From Verrucomicrobiota bacterium (GTDB lineage Bacteria > Verrucomicrobiota > Verrucomicrobiia > Chthoniobacterales > JAFAMB01): a stretch of DNA of 14,426 bases. Shown piece by piece: positions 7,998 to 14,426 of the stretch; the first letter of the stretch is position 1, and every line of letters begins with the position of its first letter. A program made the position numbers and the translations under genes. Under the pieces are notes generated by a model, which saw only the letters and a list, made by a program, of their open reading frames with translations, was not told where the DNA came from and made no database searches. The stretch covers positions 1 to 14,426 of the forward strand of contig JAFAXJ010000249.1 in the NCBI GenBank assembly GCA_019241095.1, written 5' to 3'.

Positions 7998-8930
7998 TCA
8001 CGGTGACTTCGCGAATAACTTCTGTATTCGTTCGTTTAACCGCGGAGGGGACATTTGGAACGTTTCCAGGAGATAATCATTTGGGGCTGACTCACCCCAG
8101 CGGTCTTCGATGCCGAAACGGATCACTCGCCTCGGAGAAGCTTCAGAGAGGATTTCCGCGACCAAACCTCCTAAACCGCCATAGATTGAATGCTCTTCTA
8201 CGGTAACCACTAGCTTGACCCTTTCGGATGCGGCCACGATCTCCTCTTTGTTTACAGGTTTGATCGATGGCACATGGAGGACCCCAGCCGAAATCCCTTC
8301 ATTCTGCAACGACTCGGCCGCCTGCAAGCACCGGGCGCTTTGAGGCCCGGTCGAAATGATCAGTACATCTGATCCGGTCCTGAGCGAAATCGTCTTCCCG
8401 GGAACAAAACGATACTGGTCTTCAAAAATGTCTCGGGACGCATCCCGCGCCAAGCGTACAAATACCGGTCCGTCGTAATCGGTTGCCCAACGAATAATTG
8501 CTTCACCTTCGATCGCATCTGCCGGAGCGAGTACAGTCATGTCGGGCATAGCGCGCATGATGGCCAGATCCTGAACGTCCTGGTGGGTCTTGCCCGTGAG
8601 CCCCGTCAACAGTCCGGCGTAAGCCGCGCCGATCTTCACGTTAGCATGCGTCTGGGCCACTAACATCCGGACGGGGTCAATCGCCCGGTGCGTGAAAAAG
8701 ACCGTAAACGACGAAAGCCATGGCACAAAGCCCAGGGAAGCCAGCCCAACCGCAACCCCCACGCAATTTTGTTCTGCAATTCCCATCTGCAGAAATCTCT
8801 CCGGGTATGCTTTCGCAAACTTGTCTGCCTTTGTCGAGTTGGCCAAATCGGCATCCAGCACGAGAACATTGGGATTCGTCAAAGCAAGGGACACAAGCGT
8901 ATCGCCAAATACATCGCGCAACGCTTTCAT
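7998..8930 (-). CDS. Transketolase, C-terminal subunit (Pyr and C-terminal domains)
   Basis: This 310-residue protein corresponds to the second half of transketolase. The Pyr domain (about 1-165) carries the cofactor-activating glutamate Glu53 in MGIAEQN (49-55), the GLTGKTHQDVQD stretch (110-121) and FVRLARD (157-163). The transketolase C-terminal domain follows (about 185-310), with VTVEEHSIYGGLGGL near 244-258. Its ATG overlaps the stop of the N-terminal subunit in an ATGA, so the subunits are presumably made in equal amounts and form one heteromeric enzyme. Transketolase moves a two-carbon ketol from a ketose donor to an aldose acceptor. Split transketolases dedicated to catabolism are known in apiose and sulfoquinovose clusters, so this pair may act on the inositol-derived ketose rather than in general pentose metabolism; that role is inference. 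Confidence 0.92.
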   Translation of the reverse strand: MKALRDVFGDTLVSLALTNPNVLVLDADLANSTKADKFAKAYPERFLQMGIAEQNCVGVAVGLASLGFVPWLSSFTVFFTHRAIDPVRMLVAQTHANVKIGAAYAGLLTGLTGKTHQDVQDLAIMRAMPDMTVLAPADAIEGEAIIRWATDYDGPVFVRLARDASRDIFEDQYRFVPGKTISLRTGSDVLIISTGPQSARCLQAAESLQNEGISAGVLHVPSIKPVNKEEIVAASERVKLVVTVEEHSIYGGLGGLVAEILSEASPRRVIRFGIEDRWGESAPNDYLLETFQMSPPRLNERIQKLFAKSP

Positions 8931-9805
8931 ACCGCCATCTCCTGGATCCCGAGTTCCTTGGCTACAGTTCTAAGTTCCTCGTCGGTTGCGACCTTGGAAT
9001 GCCATTCGTGTTTACCCTCGGTAAACTGGACCCCTTTGCCCTTGATCGTGTGAGCAATGATCAACGTCGGTCGTTCGGAGTCTCCTGACGCCTTTGCGCT
9101 CTCCAGAGCCGGCACGATCTGCGAAAAGTCGTGCCCATCGATCTCGGTGCAATGCCAGCCCAGTTTTTCGAAAACTCCTCTCAGATCAGTTCCTGACCAA
9201 GGATCGCGACGATCGCCGCGATGCGTCTCGTTCATTGCAAGCACCCATCCGAACTGCTGCAGGCCGTTCCAATCCAGAATAGCAGTCAGATTTCCTAATT
9301 TGTATCTTGGAGCAATATGAAGGGCTTCCCAAATCATCCCTTCCTGAAGTTCCCCGTCCCCTATCATGACGAAAGTGTGAAACTTCTGGCCCCGCATCCG
9401 GGCGCCCAGAGCGATGCCCAGGCCAACCGACAGGCCTTGCCCCAACGACCCTGTCGATGTCTCAAGTCCGGGTAACCTCGTAACATCGGGATGGCCTTGA
9501 AGCCGCGATCCTCCTTTGTCAAAGGTCTTGAGTTCTTCAACAGGAAGAAACCCACGCAACGCCATAACCGCATACTGCCCGATGGAAGAATGCCCTTTAG
9601 AAAGAATAAATCTGTCCCGCTCCGGCCATTTGGGATCGTCTGACCTGATTTTCATCACGCGGAAATAAAGGGCTACCAGAATATCCATGGCGGAGAATGG
9701 TCCACCGACATGCCCAGCTCCGCTCCCGGCAACGGTACTGATGGCCAGCCACCGTCCCTTCCGTGCTAGCCCCTCTAGCTCTTGATAATCCGTCCTGCTG
9801 CTCAT
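8927..9805 (-). CDS. Transketolase, N-terminal subunit (thiamine diphosphate-binding PP domain)
   Basis: This 292-residue protein is the first half of a split transketolase. It shows GAGHVGGPFSAMD (29-41, His32), ILSKGHSS (67-74, His72), ETSTGSLGQGLSVGLGIALGA (115-135), and the thiamine diphosphate/Mg motif GDGELQEG (149-156) leading to DWNGLQQFG (178-186). A late KGKGV segment (256-260) precedes the histidine-bearing GKHEWHSK (264-271), all typical of the family. It lies 99 bp after the permease stop with no convincing promoter between, so it probably belongs to the same transcript as the importer. Only a weak ribosome site (GAG about eight bases before ATG 9805) is visible. The start matches the usual length of such subunits. 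Confidence 0.92.
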   Translation of the reverse strand: MSSRTDYQELEGLARKGRWLAISTVAGSGAGHVGGPFSAMDILVALYFRVMKIRSDDPKWPERDRFILSKGHSSIGQYAVMALRGFLPVEELKTFDKGGSRLQGHPDVTRLPGLETSTGSLGQGLSVGLGIALGARMRGQKFHTFVMIGDGELQEGMIWEALHIAPRYKLGNLTAILDWNGLQQFGWVLAMNETHRGDRRDPWSGTDLRGVFEKLGWHCTEIDGHDFSQIVPALESAKASGDSERPTLIIAHTIKGKGVQFTEGKHEWHSKVATDEELRTVAKELGIQEMAV

Positions 9806-9904
9806 ATTTTATCTCTAGTTCCTTATTCTCCTACTAAACTCATGACTACTTGCTCCCGGCCTTACGGGTTGCGAAGATGCTCGCCCTGCAGGACTCCTGA
9901 CTGC

Positions 9905-10933
9905 TCACTTACTACCGCGATGCTTTAATTGATCGATAATGACTGCACCAACGATAATGCAGCCTTTAATTATTTGTTGCCAGTACGCCGATACATTCAT
10001 CAGATCGAGAATATTGTTCAATACCCCAATGATCAGCGCTCCAACAATTGTTCCGGCAACTGTTCCTATGCCACCGGCCGATAGAGAAGTGCCGCCGATG
10101 ACCGCGGCCGCAATGGCATCGAGTTCATAACCGACCCCAAGCCCCGGTTGCCCTGAACCGATCCGGGACGAAACTACCAATCCGGCGATTCCCGCCAGGA
10201 AAGCCGCATAGACGTAAATGAGCATCTTGTAAAGGCCAGTATTGATGCCAGAAACTCGCGCGGCCTGTTCATTGCCCCCTATCGCATAAACATATTTGCC
10301 GAATTTGGTGCGGGCATACAGAATGTGTGTAATGACTGCCATAACTACCAGGATGACAATCGGAACCGGGATACCAAAGATATCGCCCTGCCCGATGAAA
10401 TTATATTGGTCGGTTAGGTCGGATATTGGACGACCGCTGGTGTAAAGCATAGCCGCGCCGCGCACTGCTGTATAGGTCCCTAAGGTAGCGATAAACGGGG
10501 GGATCTTCGCTTTCGCAACGAGACTGCCGTTAATTAAACCTATTAGGGCGCCAACCAGACAGGCAGCTAACACCGGCACAATCAAGGGCACATGGAGACC
10601 GTGGTAAAACGGAGTGGAATATTCCGGGTCCTGCGCCAGGCTTGCTGCAACAACTGCAGTCAAGCCAACGACAGAGCCGGAAGAAAGGTCGATGCCGGCG
10701 CTAACGATCACCCCGGTAACGCCAAGGGCAATCAGGCCGACCACGGACATCTGTCGCACAATATTAATGAGATTTGTACTGCTAACAAATGCAGGTGACA
10801 GAATTGAGGCCACCAGAACCATGGCGGCAAATATCAAGAAAATACCGTATTTGCTGAAGATGCTCTGGATCAGATGACTGCTCCGTTGCCGGGATCCAGC
10901 TTCCCTTGCGGTAATTACTGCAGGATTGTTCAT
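9905..10933 (-). CDS. Sugar/inositol ABC transporter permease (RbsC family)
   Basis: A 342-residue integral membrane protein of the RbsC/AraH/XylH permease family, with a run of hydrophobic segments from [16 protein letters not shown] near the N-terminus to the last helix ending in VIIDQLKH. Family marks include the [20 protein letters not shown] block, [10 protein letters not shown], the cytoplasmic EAA-like loop around [12 protein letters not shown], and [19 protein letters not shown]. It forms the inner-membrane channel for the substrate delivered by the binding protein encoded upstream. ATG 10933 is chosen because AGAGGA stands about six bases before it and overlaps the ATPase stop region. 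An ATG at 10951 would overlap the ATPase gene and add six residues. The substrate is inferred as an inositol from the operon. Confidence 0.93.
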   Translation of the reverse strand: MNNPAVITAREAGSRQRSSHLIQSIFSKYGIFLIFAAMVLVASILSPAFVSSTNLINIVRQMSVVGLIALGVTGVIVSAGIDLSSGSVVGLTAVVAASLAQDPEYSTPFYHGLHVPLIVPVLAACLVGALIGLINGSLVAKAKIPPFIATLGTYTAVRGAAMLYTSGRPISDLTDQYNFIGQGDIFGIPVPIVILVVMAVITHILYARTKFGKYVYAIGGNEQAARVSGINTGLYKMLIYVYAAFLAGIAGLVVSSRIGSGQPGLGVGYELDAIAAAVIGGTSLSAGGIGTVAGTIVGALIIGVLNNILDLMNVSAYWQQIIKGCIIVGAVIIDQLKHRGSK

Positions 10934-10943
10934 AACATTCCTC

Positions 10944-12455
10944 TCATGCAACCATACTATCGGCTAAATGCATTCCTGTAGCCATTTGCAGAATTTTCTC
11001 CTGGGTCGCCTCTTTGCGTGAAAGCTCGCCTACTTTATCTCCTTCGTGCATAACCATAATCCGGTCGCTCATCCCCAACACTTCCGGCAGCTCCGAGGAG
11101 ACCATGATAATCGCCTTACCAGCCCGAACAAACTCTGTCATAAGCCGGTAAATCTCCGACTTGGCGCCCACGTCAATCCCGCGGGTTGGCTCGTCTAATA
11201 TCAGCAGATCCGGTTCGGTTAAGAGCCAGCGTGAGATCAGTACTTTCTGCTGGTTGCCGCCCGACAGGTTTTTGATAATTTGCAGCAAGCTCGGCGTTTT
11301 GATCCGCATTAACGTCCGCATCTTTTCGCAATCCTTCTCAATCTTTTTAAACCGTATGAAGGGCCCCAGAAGATATTTGTTTATGTTCGCAATAAATATA
11401 TTTTCGCGAACACTGGCGTTCAGATACAAACCTGTCAGTTTCCTATCTTCGGTCAGTAAAGCCATACCAGACCTAATGGCGTCAGCCGGCGAGTTGATTT
11501 TGATCGGCTTCTGCTTGATTTTTACGGTTCCGCTTGTGGGCCTGGTAACACCAAAAACCCCCTCTATCAGTTCAGTTCGTCCGGCCCCCATCAGACCTGC
11601 GACTCCGAGAATCTCGCCGCGTCTGACCTGGAAACTAACATTGCGAAAACCTTTTCCACTTAGGTTTTGAACATCAAGCAAAACCGGGCCGGCATCGGTT
11701 GTTTCCTTGTGAAACATGTCCGTAAGTGTGCGTCCAACCATCCTTTCGATGAGAATGTTATGGTTCATCTCGGTGGTCGCTTCTGTACAAATATATTGAC
11801 CATCGCGGAAAACCGTAACCTCGTCAGTTATCTTAAAAACCTCATCCATTTTATGGGTGATGTAGATAACTGCACACCCGTGTGATTTTAGCGATCGAAT
11901 GATATTAAATAATCCTTCCACCTCAGCCTCGGTAATAGCCGAGGTAGGCTCGTCCATAATGATCAAGTCCGAGTTATAGGAAACAGCTTTCGCGATTTCG
12001 GCCAGCTGAACATTGGCGATACTTAGATTGGACATCTTGGCTGTCGGTTTAATTTTAATATGAAGCCGGTCTAACAATTCCGCAGCCATCCGATTCATTT
12101 TGCGCGTGTCAACCAAGCCATACCAAGTCAGGGGTTCACGGCCTAGATAGATATTTTCGGCAACGGTCATTTCGGGAATTGGGCTCAATTCCTGGTGAAT
12201 CATCGAAATACCCTTGGACAAGGCATAATGGGTATTGGTGATATTCAGCCGCTCACCCTTAAATGTTATGCTGCCTGAATCCGGTGCATAGATGCCAATC
12301 AAACATTTCATTAACGTGGATTTGCCTGCACCGTTTTCGCCCATCAGCGCATGCACCGCGCCCCTGCGGGCGCGGAGTTCTACATCGTTAAGAGCACGGA
12401 CTCCCGGGAATTGCTTGGAAATATGCTCCATAGTAAGCACATAGTCGTTTTCCAT
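10944..12455 (-). CDS. Sugar/inositol ABC transporter ATP-binding protein with two nucleotide-binding domains (RbsA/MglA family)
   Basis: A 503-residue double ATPase that powers the importer. Domain 1 has Walker [10 protein letters not shown] (39-47), a signature of the sugar-importer form [15 protein letters not shown] (143-157), Walker [10 protein letters not shown] (164-172) and a switch histidine in YITHKM (198-203). Domain 2 has the usual degenerate Walker [10 protein letters not shown] (288-295 region), a canonical LSGGNQQ (397-403) and Walker [11 protein letters not shown] (417-426). This asymmetry is normal for RbsA/MglA proteins. ATG 12455 is chosen because AGAGGA lies seven bases upstream. 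An in-frame GTG at 12527 overlaps the binding-protein stop and would add 24 residues of unrelated sequence that include a stem-loop. The stop lies ten bases before the permease ATG. Confidence 0.94.
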   Translation of the reverse strand: MENDYVLTMEHISKQFPGVRALNDVELRARRGAVHALMGENGAGKSTLMKCLIGIYAPDSGSITFKGERLNITNTHYALSKGISMIHQELSPIPEMTVAENIYLGREPLTWYGLVDTRKMNRMAAELLDRLHIKIKPTAKMSNLSIANVQLAEIAKAVSYNSDLIIMDEPTSAITEAEVEGLFNIIRSLKSHGCAVIYITHKMDEVFKITDEVTVFRDGQYICTEATTEMNHNILIERMVGRTLTDMFHKETTDAGPVLLDVQNLSGKGFRNVSFQVRRGEILGVAGLMGAGRTELIEGVFGVTRPTSGTVKIKQKPIKINSPADAIRSGMALLTEDRKLTGLYLNASVRENIFIANINKYLLGPFIRFKKIEKDCEKMRTLMRIKTPSLLQIIKNLSGGNQQKVLISRWLLTEPDLLILDEPTRGIDVGAKSEIYRLMTEFVRAGKAIIMVSSELPEVLGMSDRIMVMHEGDKVGELSRKEATQEKILQMATGMHLADSMVA

Positions 12456-12479
12456 AGCTCGATCCTCTCTCGTGTGATG

Positions 12480-12513
12480 ACCGCCGATCCACCAACTCCG
12501 GTAGATCGGCGGC
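12480..12513 (-). ncRNA. Strong mRNA stem-loop between binding-protein and ATPase genes
   Basis: On the transcribed strand, bases 12512-12500 pair with 12493-12481 in a 13-bp stem (12 Watson-Crick pairs and one internal G-U), with a second G-U possible at the base and a six-base loop. It starts about 11 bases after the binding-protein stop and ends about 18 bases before the ATPase ribosome site. There is no following T run, so it is not a typical intrinsic terminator. Stem-loops at this place in binding-protein operons are known to protect the upstream mRNA from 3' exonucleases and give extra binding protein. That role is inferred here. Confidence 0.7.
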
Positions 12514-12523
12514 TCAACTGAAC

Positions 12524-13465
12524 TCACTTCATGAACGACTTGAAATTTTCTTTCGTGATTTTCTGATATGGAATCCAGATGTGGCCGTCCACGACTTTTG
12601 GATTGGGCTCATTCTTTGCCATCAGATAGGCTGCATTAACAGCCTCTTCACCCTGGGCGACAGGATCCTGGAACACGGTATTATTTAGTTCGCCTTTACC
12701 CATTGACTCCAAAGCATCATGGCTGCCATCCGTGCCGCCAACAGGGATTTTACCGAGTTTTCCGGCTGCCTTGATGGCCTGCAGGGCGCCCAACGCCATC
12801 TCGTCGTTGTTTGAGGCGACTCCGTCGATCTCTTGCCCGGACGCCAGCCAATTTTCCATGATGGTCTTGCCCTGATCGCGTTCCCAGTTTCCCGTTTGTT
12901 CACGCACAATCTTTACTTCCGGGAACTTTTCTTTGGCGACTTGCTTGATGCCATCGGTACGCCCGATAGCGGCTTCATTGTCCAACTCACCCATGAGTAT
13001 GACCAGATTTCCCTTGCCATCCATCGCTTTACCGAGTTCTTCCATGTTCATAATTCCGGCTTCGATGGACTTTGAGCCGCAATACACAACACCCTTCGGA
13101 AGGTTTGCTGGCTCACGGTTGACGTAAACCAAGGGCTTTTTCGCTTTCACGACAGCTTTGGTCATTGGCCCGGTCGCGGCGGTATCGACCGGAAGGATGA
13201 CTATAGCATCCATGCCCTGAGCCAGGAAGTTCTCAACCTCGCCTACCTGCTTGGCGGTATCGTTGTTGGCATCGACAATAGTGAGCTCCACATCGGGATG
13301 GGTACTGGCCCACTTGGTCATAGCGTCCCGGACATAGGTCAGCCAAACGTCGTCGAACTTGGCCATGGTGACCCCGATTCTAATCTTGGATGGCGCAGCC
13401 TGCGCCGGCATGCCGGCCATCGTCATTAATGCGATTGTTGTTAGTAAAAATTTGGCGAGCTTCAT
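12524..13465 (-). CDS. Periplasmic sugar/inositol-binding protein of ABC transporter (ribose-binding-protein fold)
   Basis: A 313-residue exported binding protein with a Sec signal peptide: MKLAKF, a hydrophobic core, and an AQA cleavage site after residue 23. The mature part is a peripla_BP_4-type two-lobed protein. [20 protein letters not shown] (30-49), [15 protein letters not shown] (91-105), VYVNREPAN (113-121), [21 protein letters not shown] (215-235) and VFQDPVAQG (264-272) contain likely ligand contacts: Asn117, Arg118, Asn220, Asp221, Asp246 and Gln266. The VNREP and NNDEMA...VFQD pattern reads like inositol/rhizopine-binding proteins (IbpA, MocB), in keeping with the neighbouring iol genes. 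AGGAGG stands six bases (a pure A spacer) before ATG 13465. It is followed by an ATPase and permease of the same system, separated from the ATPase by a stem-loop. Confidence 0.92.
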   Translation of the reverse strand: MKLAKFLLTTIALMTMAGMPAQAAPSKIRIGVTMAKFDDVWLTYVRDAMTKWASTHPDVELTIVDANNDTAKQVGEVENFLAQGMDAIVILPVDTAATGPMTKAVVKAKKPLVYVNREPANLPKGVVYCGSKSIEAGIMNMEELGKAMDGKGNLVILMGELDNEAAIGRTDGIKQVAKEKFPEVKIVREQTGNWERDQGKTIMENWLASGQEIDGVASNNDEMALGALQAIKAAGKLGKIPVGGTDGSHDALESMGKGELNNTVFQDPVAQGEEAVNAAYLMAKNEPNPKVVDGHIWIPYQKITKENFKSFMK

Positions 13466-13572
13466 TTTTTTCCTCCTAAGGCCATGGCGGCTGCTGCGAT
13501 CTTCAGGATGCTAATGGGTGTGTGTTTCAATTGAATGTGGGATTGCATGTGAATTGTGCTTTGGATGGGCAT
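13462..13572 (-). CDS. Possible 36-codon leader ORF overlapping the binding-protein start
   Basis: ATG 13572-13570 has GGAG at 13582-13579, six bases upstream. The frame runs 36 codons, starting MPIQSTIHMQ and ending AMALGGKK, and stops with TGA at 13464-13462, so that it overlaps the binding-protein ATG as ATGA. The peptide has no recognised homology; its last third is Ala/Leu-rich with two final lysines. Unlike the other mini-ORF in this window, the downstream gene here has its own strong AGGAGG. It could be a coupling or attenuation leader, or a chance ORF. Confidence 0.3.
   Translation of the reverse strand: MPIQSTIHMQSHIQLKHTPISILKIAAAAMALGGKK
13466..13477 (-). promoter_or_regulatory. 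Strong ribosome-binding site of the binding-protein gene
   Basis: A perfect AGGAGG at 13477-13472 is followed by six A residues and the ATG. It is the strongest start signal among the large genes of the window, as expected for a binding protein needed in excess of its membrane partners. It also fixes the choice of ATG 13465. Confidence 0.8.
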
Positions 13573-13688
13573 GTTCTGCTCCGGATTTATGTTTGGGGGT
13601 TAAGCTAGAGGTAAGTCTAGCTGATTTCTCTGACTTAACTAACTGCAACCGATTTAAAATTTAAGTACATTTTGCTTTTTTCTTGGGC
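13573..13688 (-). promoter_or_regulatory. Upstream intergenic region, probable promoter/operator for the importer-to-iol operon
   Basis: Together with the leader ORF this makes the largest gap in the window (223 bp from the dehydrogenase stop to the binding-protein ATG), so it is the likeliest place for a promoter. An AT-rich patch at about 13652-13684 (containing TTAAATTTTAAAT on the transcribed strand) and the inverted repeat at 13603-13622 are the visible signals. I could not identify a convincing -35/-10 pair. No hairpin with a T run was found after the dehydrogenase stop, so read-through from the upstream gene is also possible. Confidence 0.4.
13603..13622. repeat. Inverted repeat AGCTAGA-6-TCTAGCT, candidate operator
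   Basis: Two perfect 7-base arms (13603-13609 and 13616-13622) are separated by GGTAAG. The dyad lies about 30 bases upstream of the leader ORF start and 67 bases after the dehydrogenase stop. It lacks a T run, so it is not an obvious terminator. A homodimeric repressor site is the simplest reading; the regulator is not in the window. Confidence 0.45.
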
Positions 13689-14426
13689 TTATCCAACCGC
13701 CGATACCCAGGCGCCAGAACTGCTCGACTTATCAATCGCTTCCAGAATTTCCTGGTTTCGCGCTCCGAACTCGAAATCCGGGAAACATTTTTCATCCAGC
13801 CCGATAGCTTGAATCAGGTCGTACACCTCGAAGACCTTCATATCGAAGTAGCCGAGCCCGCCTCCGGCAAAATCAAAGCCAAAAAATGCCGAATATTGAG
13901 GAACTTGCGATCCGCAATAAATGGTCGTAAAGCCACGGTCGCGCTTTACTTCTCTCATTCGGAAGACCTGAAGCTCGTTAAATCTTTCGCCGTTGTTGAC
14001 GATTGTACCTTCGGTTCCCGAGATCTCCCAAAACATTCCAAAGACGCGACCGGCACAGATGCGGGAAGCCTCAATGACACCCGCAGCGCCGGAAGAAAAT
14101 TTCACTAAGGATTGTATCTGATCCTCGTTCTCAACCGAGCGCTTTTTGGCGTCCGCGGTCACCTTGCTCCCGTAGCCCGCATCAAAATCAGGGAGCGGCC
14201 GCTCTTTGAAAATCGTCTGCGCCTGTGCGGAAACCGCATTGATATCGCCCATAAGAAATTGCGCGACGGAAACGGCATGAGCACCGAGGTCACCCAGCGC
14301 CCCAGTGCCTGCCAGCTCCCTTGAGCAACGCCAAGACCACGGCAAATAAGGGTCGTTGAAGAAGCCCTGATCAAATCTGCCTCGAAAACGCACCGCTTGA
14401 CCGATTTCTCCACGCTCGATGATCTG
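13689..14426 (-). CDS. Gfo/Idh/MocA-family NAD(P)-dependent oxidoreductase, N-terminus beyond window edge (inositol dehydrogenase candidate)
   Basis: The open frame runs from the right edge to TAA at 13691-13689, giving the last 245 residues of a protein usually 340-390 long. The visible part begins QIIERGEIGQAVRFRGRF, the end of the nucleotide-binding domain and the start of the Gfo/Idh/MocA C-terminal domain. It contains the SWRCSRELAGTGALGDLGAH segment (near residues 32-51) whose Asp and His belong to the family's active site, followed by a long antiparallel sheet domain. The Rossmann fold and its EKP motif lie outside. In an iol locus such an enzyme most likely oxidises myo-inositol (IolG role) or another inositol or inosose. 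The subfamily cannot be fixed from this half, and GDLGAH differs from the commonest IolG pattern, so scyllo- or chiro-inositol specificity is open. It is followed by a 223-bp gap. Confidence 0.88.
   Translation of the reverse strand, partial: QIIERGEIGQAVRFRGRFDQGFFNDPYLPWSWRCSRELAGTGALGDLGAHAVSVAQFLMGDINAVSAQAQTIFKERPLPDFDAGYGSKVTADAKKRSVENEDQIQSLVKFSSGAAGVIEASRICAGRVFGMFWEISGTEGTIVNNGERFNELQVFRMREVKRDRGFTTIYCGSQVPQYSAFFGFDFAGGGLGYFDMKVFEVYDLIQAIGLDEKCFPDFEFGARNQEILEAIDKSSSSGAWVSAVG

Noticed and set aside
7445..8206. Long plus-strand open frame (253 codons) across the start of the FAD/Fe-S dehydrogenase and the end of the transketolase C-subunit
   Set aside because: It runs antisense to two well-identified genes, shows no recognisable family motifs, and is explained by low stop-codon frequency opposite the coding frames.
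679..9805. Sulfoquinovose (sulfo-transketolase) or apiose pathway as the role of the cluster
   Set aside because: The split transketolase and GabD relative would fit either, but IolB and IolD have highly specific signatures and the binding protein looks inositol-type; no sulfosugar or apiose marker gene is present.
9806..9904. Small hairpins between permease and transketolase genes, considered as terminator or attenuator
   Set aside because: Stems are only four or five base pairs, with no T run after them, and no promoter-like pair was found; probably plain operon spacer.
11161..11670. Plus-strand open frame of 169 codons inside the ABC ATPase gene
   Set aside because: Fully antisense to conserved ATPase motifs; no domain, no plausible start context.
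13623..13700. Intrinsic terminator after the Gfo/Idh/MocA gene
   Set aside because: The region is AT-rich but holds no GC-rich stem followed by a T run on the transcribed strand.

Overview
This window looks like one end-to-end minus-strand catabolic locus for myo-inositol or a close relative, from a Gram-negative-type bacterium. The solute-binding protein has a Sec signal peptide, base composition is moderate (about 50% GC by eye), genes are tightly packed, and ATGA start/stop overlaps are frequent. The phylum cannot be fixed from the sequence; Verrucomicrobiota or Acidobacteriota would be low-confidence guesses. No mobile element, tRNA, rRNA or CRISPR array was seen.

In the direction of transcription (right to left) the order is: the C-terminal part of a Gfo/Idh/MocA NAD(P)-dependent dehydrogenase (13689 to the right edge); a 223-bp intergenic region with a 7-bp inverted repeat and a 36-codon leader ORF; a complete ribose/inositol-type ABC importer (binding protein, double ATPase, permease; 13465-9905) with a strong RNA stem-loop between binding protein and ATPase; a transketolase split into two genes (9805-7998); a 977-residue FAD/Fe-S D-2-hydroxyacid dehydrogenase (7927-4994); IolD (about 4935-3001); IolB (3004-2207); a 16-codon mini-ORF; a GabD-type succinate-semialdehyde dehydrogenase (2145-679); and an IolE-like TIM-barrel protein cut by the left edge (633-1).

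Gfo/Idh (inositol dehydrogenase role), IolE-like, IolD and IolB together can take imported inositol to 2-deoxy-5-keto-D-gluconate (DKG). The classical next genes, iolC (kinase), iolJ (aldolase) and iolA (malonate-semialdehyde dehydrogenase), are not in the window. In their place are a split transketolase, a GabD-type dehydrogenase and a D-2-hydroxyacid dehydrogenase. DKG read as a 2-ketose has the D-threo (3S,4R) arrangement that transketolase donors need. Removing its two-carbon ketol would leave a C4 semialdehyde-acid (malate semialdehyde). A GabD-type enzyme could oxidise that to D-malate, and an FAD-linked D-2-hydroxyacid dehydrogenase could oxidise D-malate to oxaloacetate. I therefore propose a transketolase branch of inositol catabolism that needs no DKG kinase and loses no CO2. 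This is inference from gene content and stereochemistry, not demonstrated function, and iolC/J/A could lie just outside the window.
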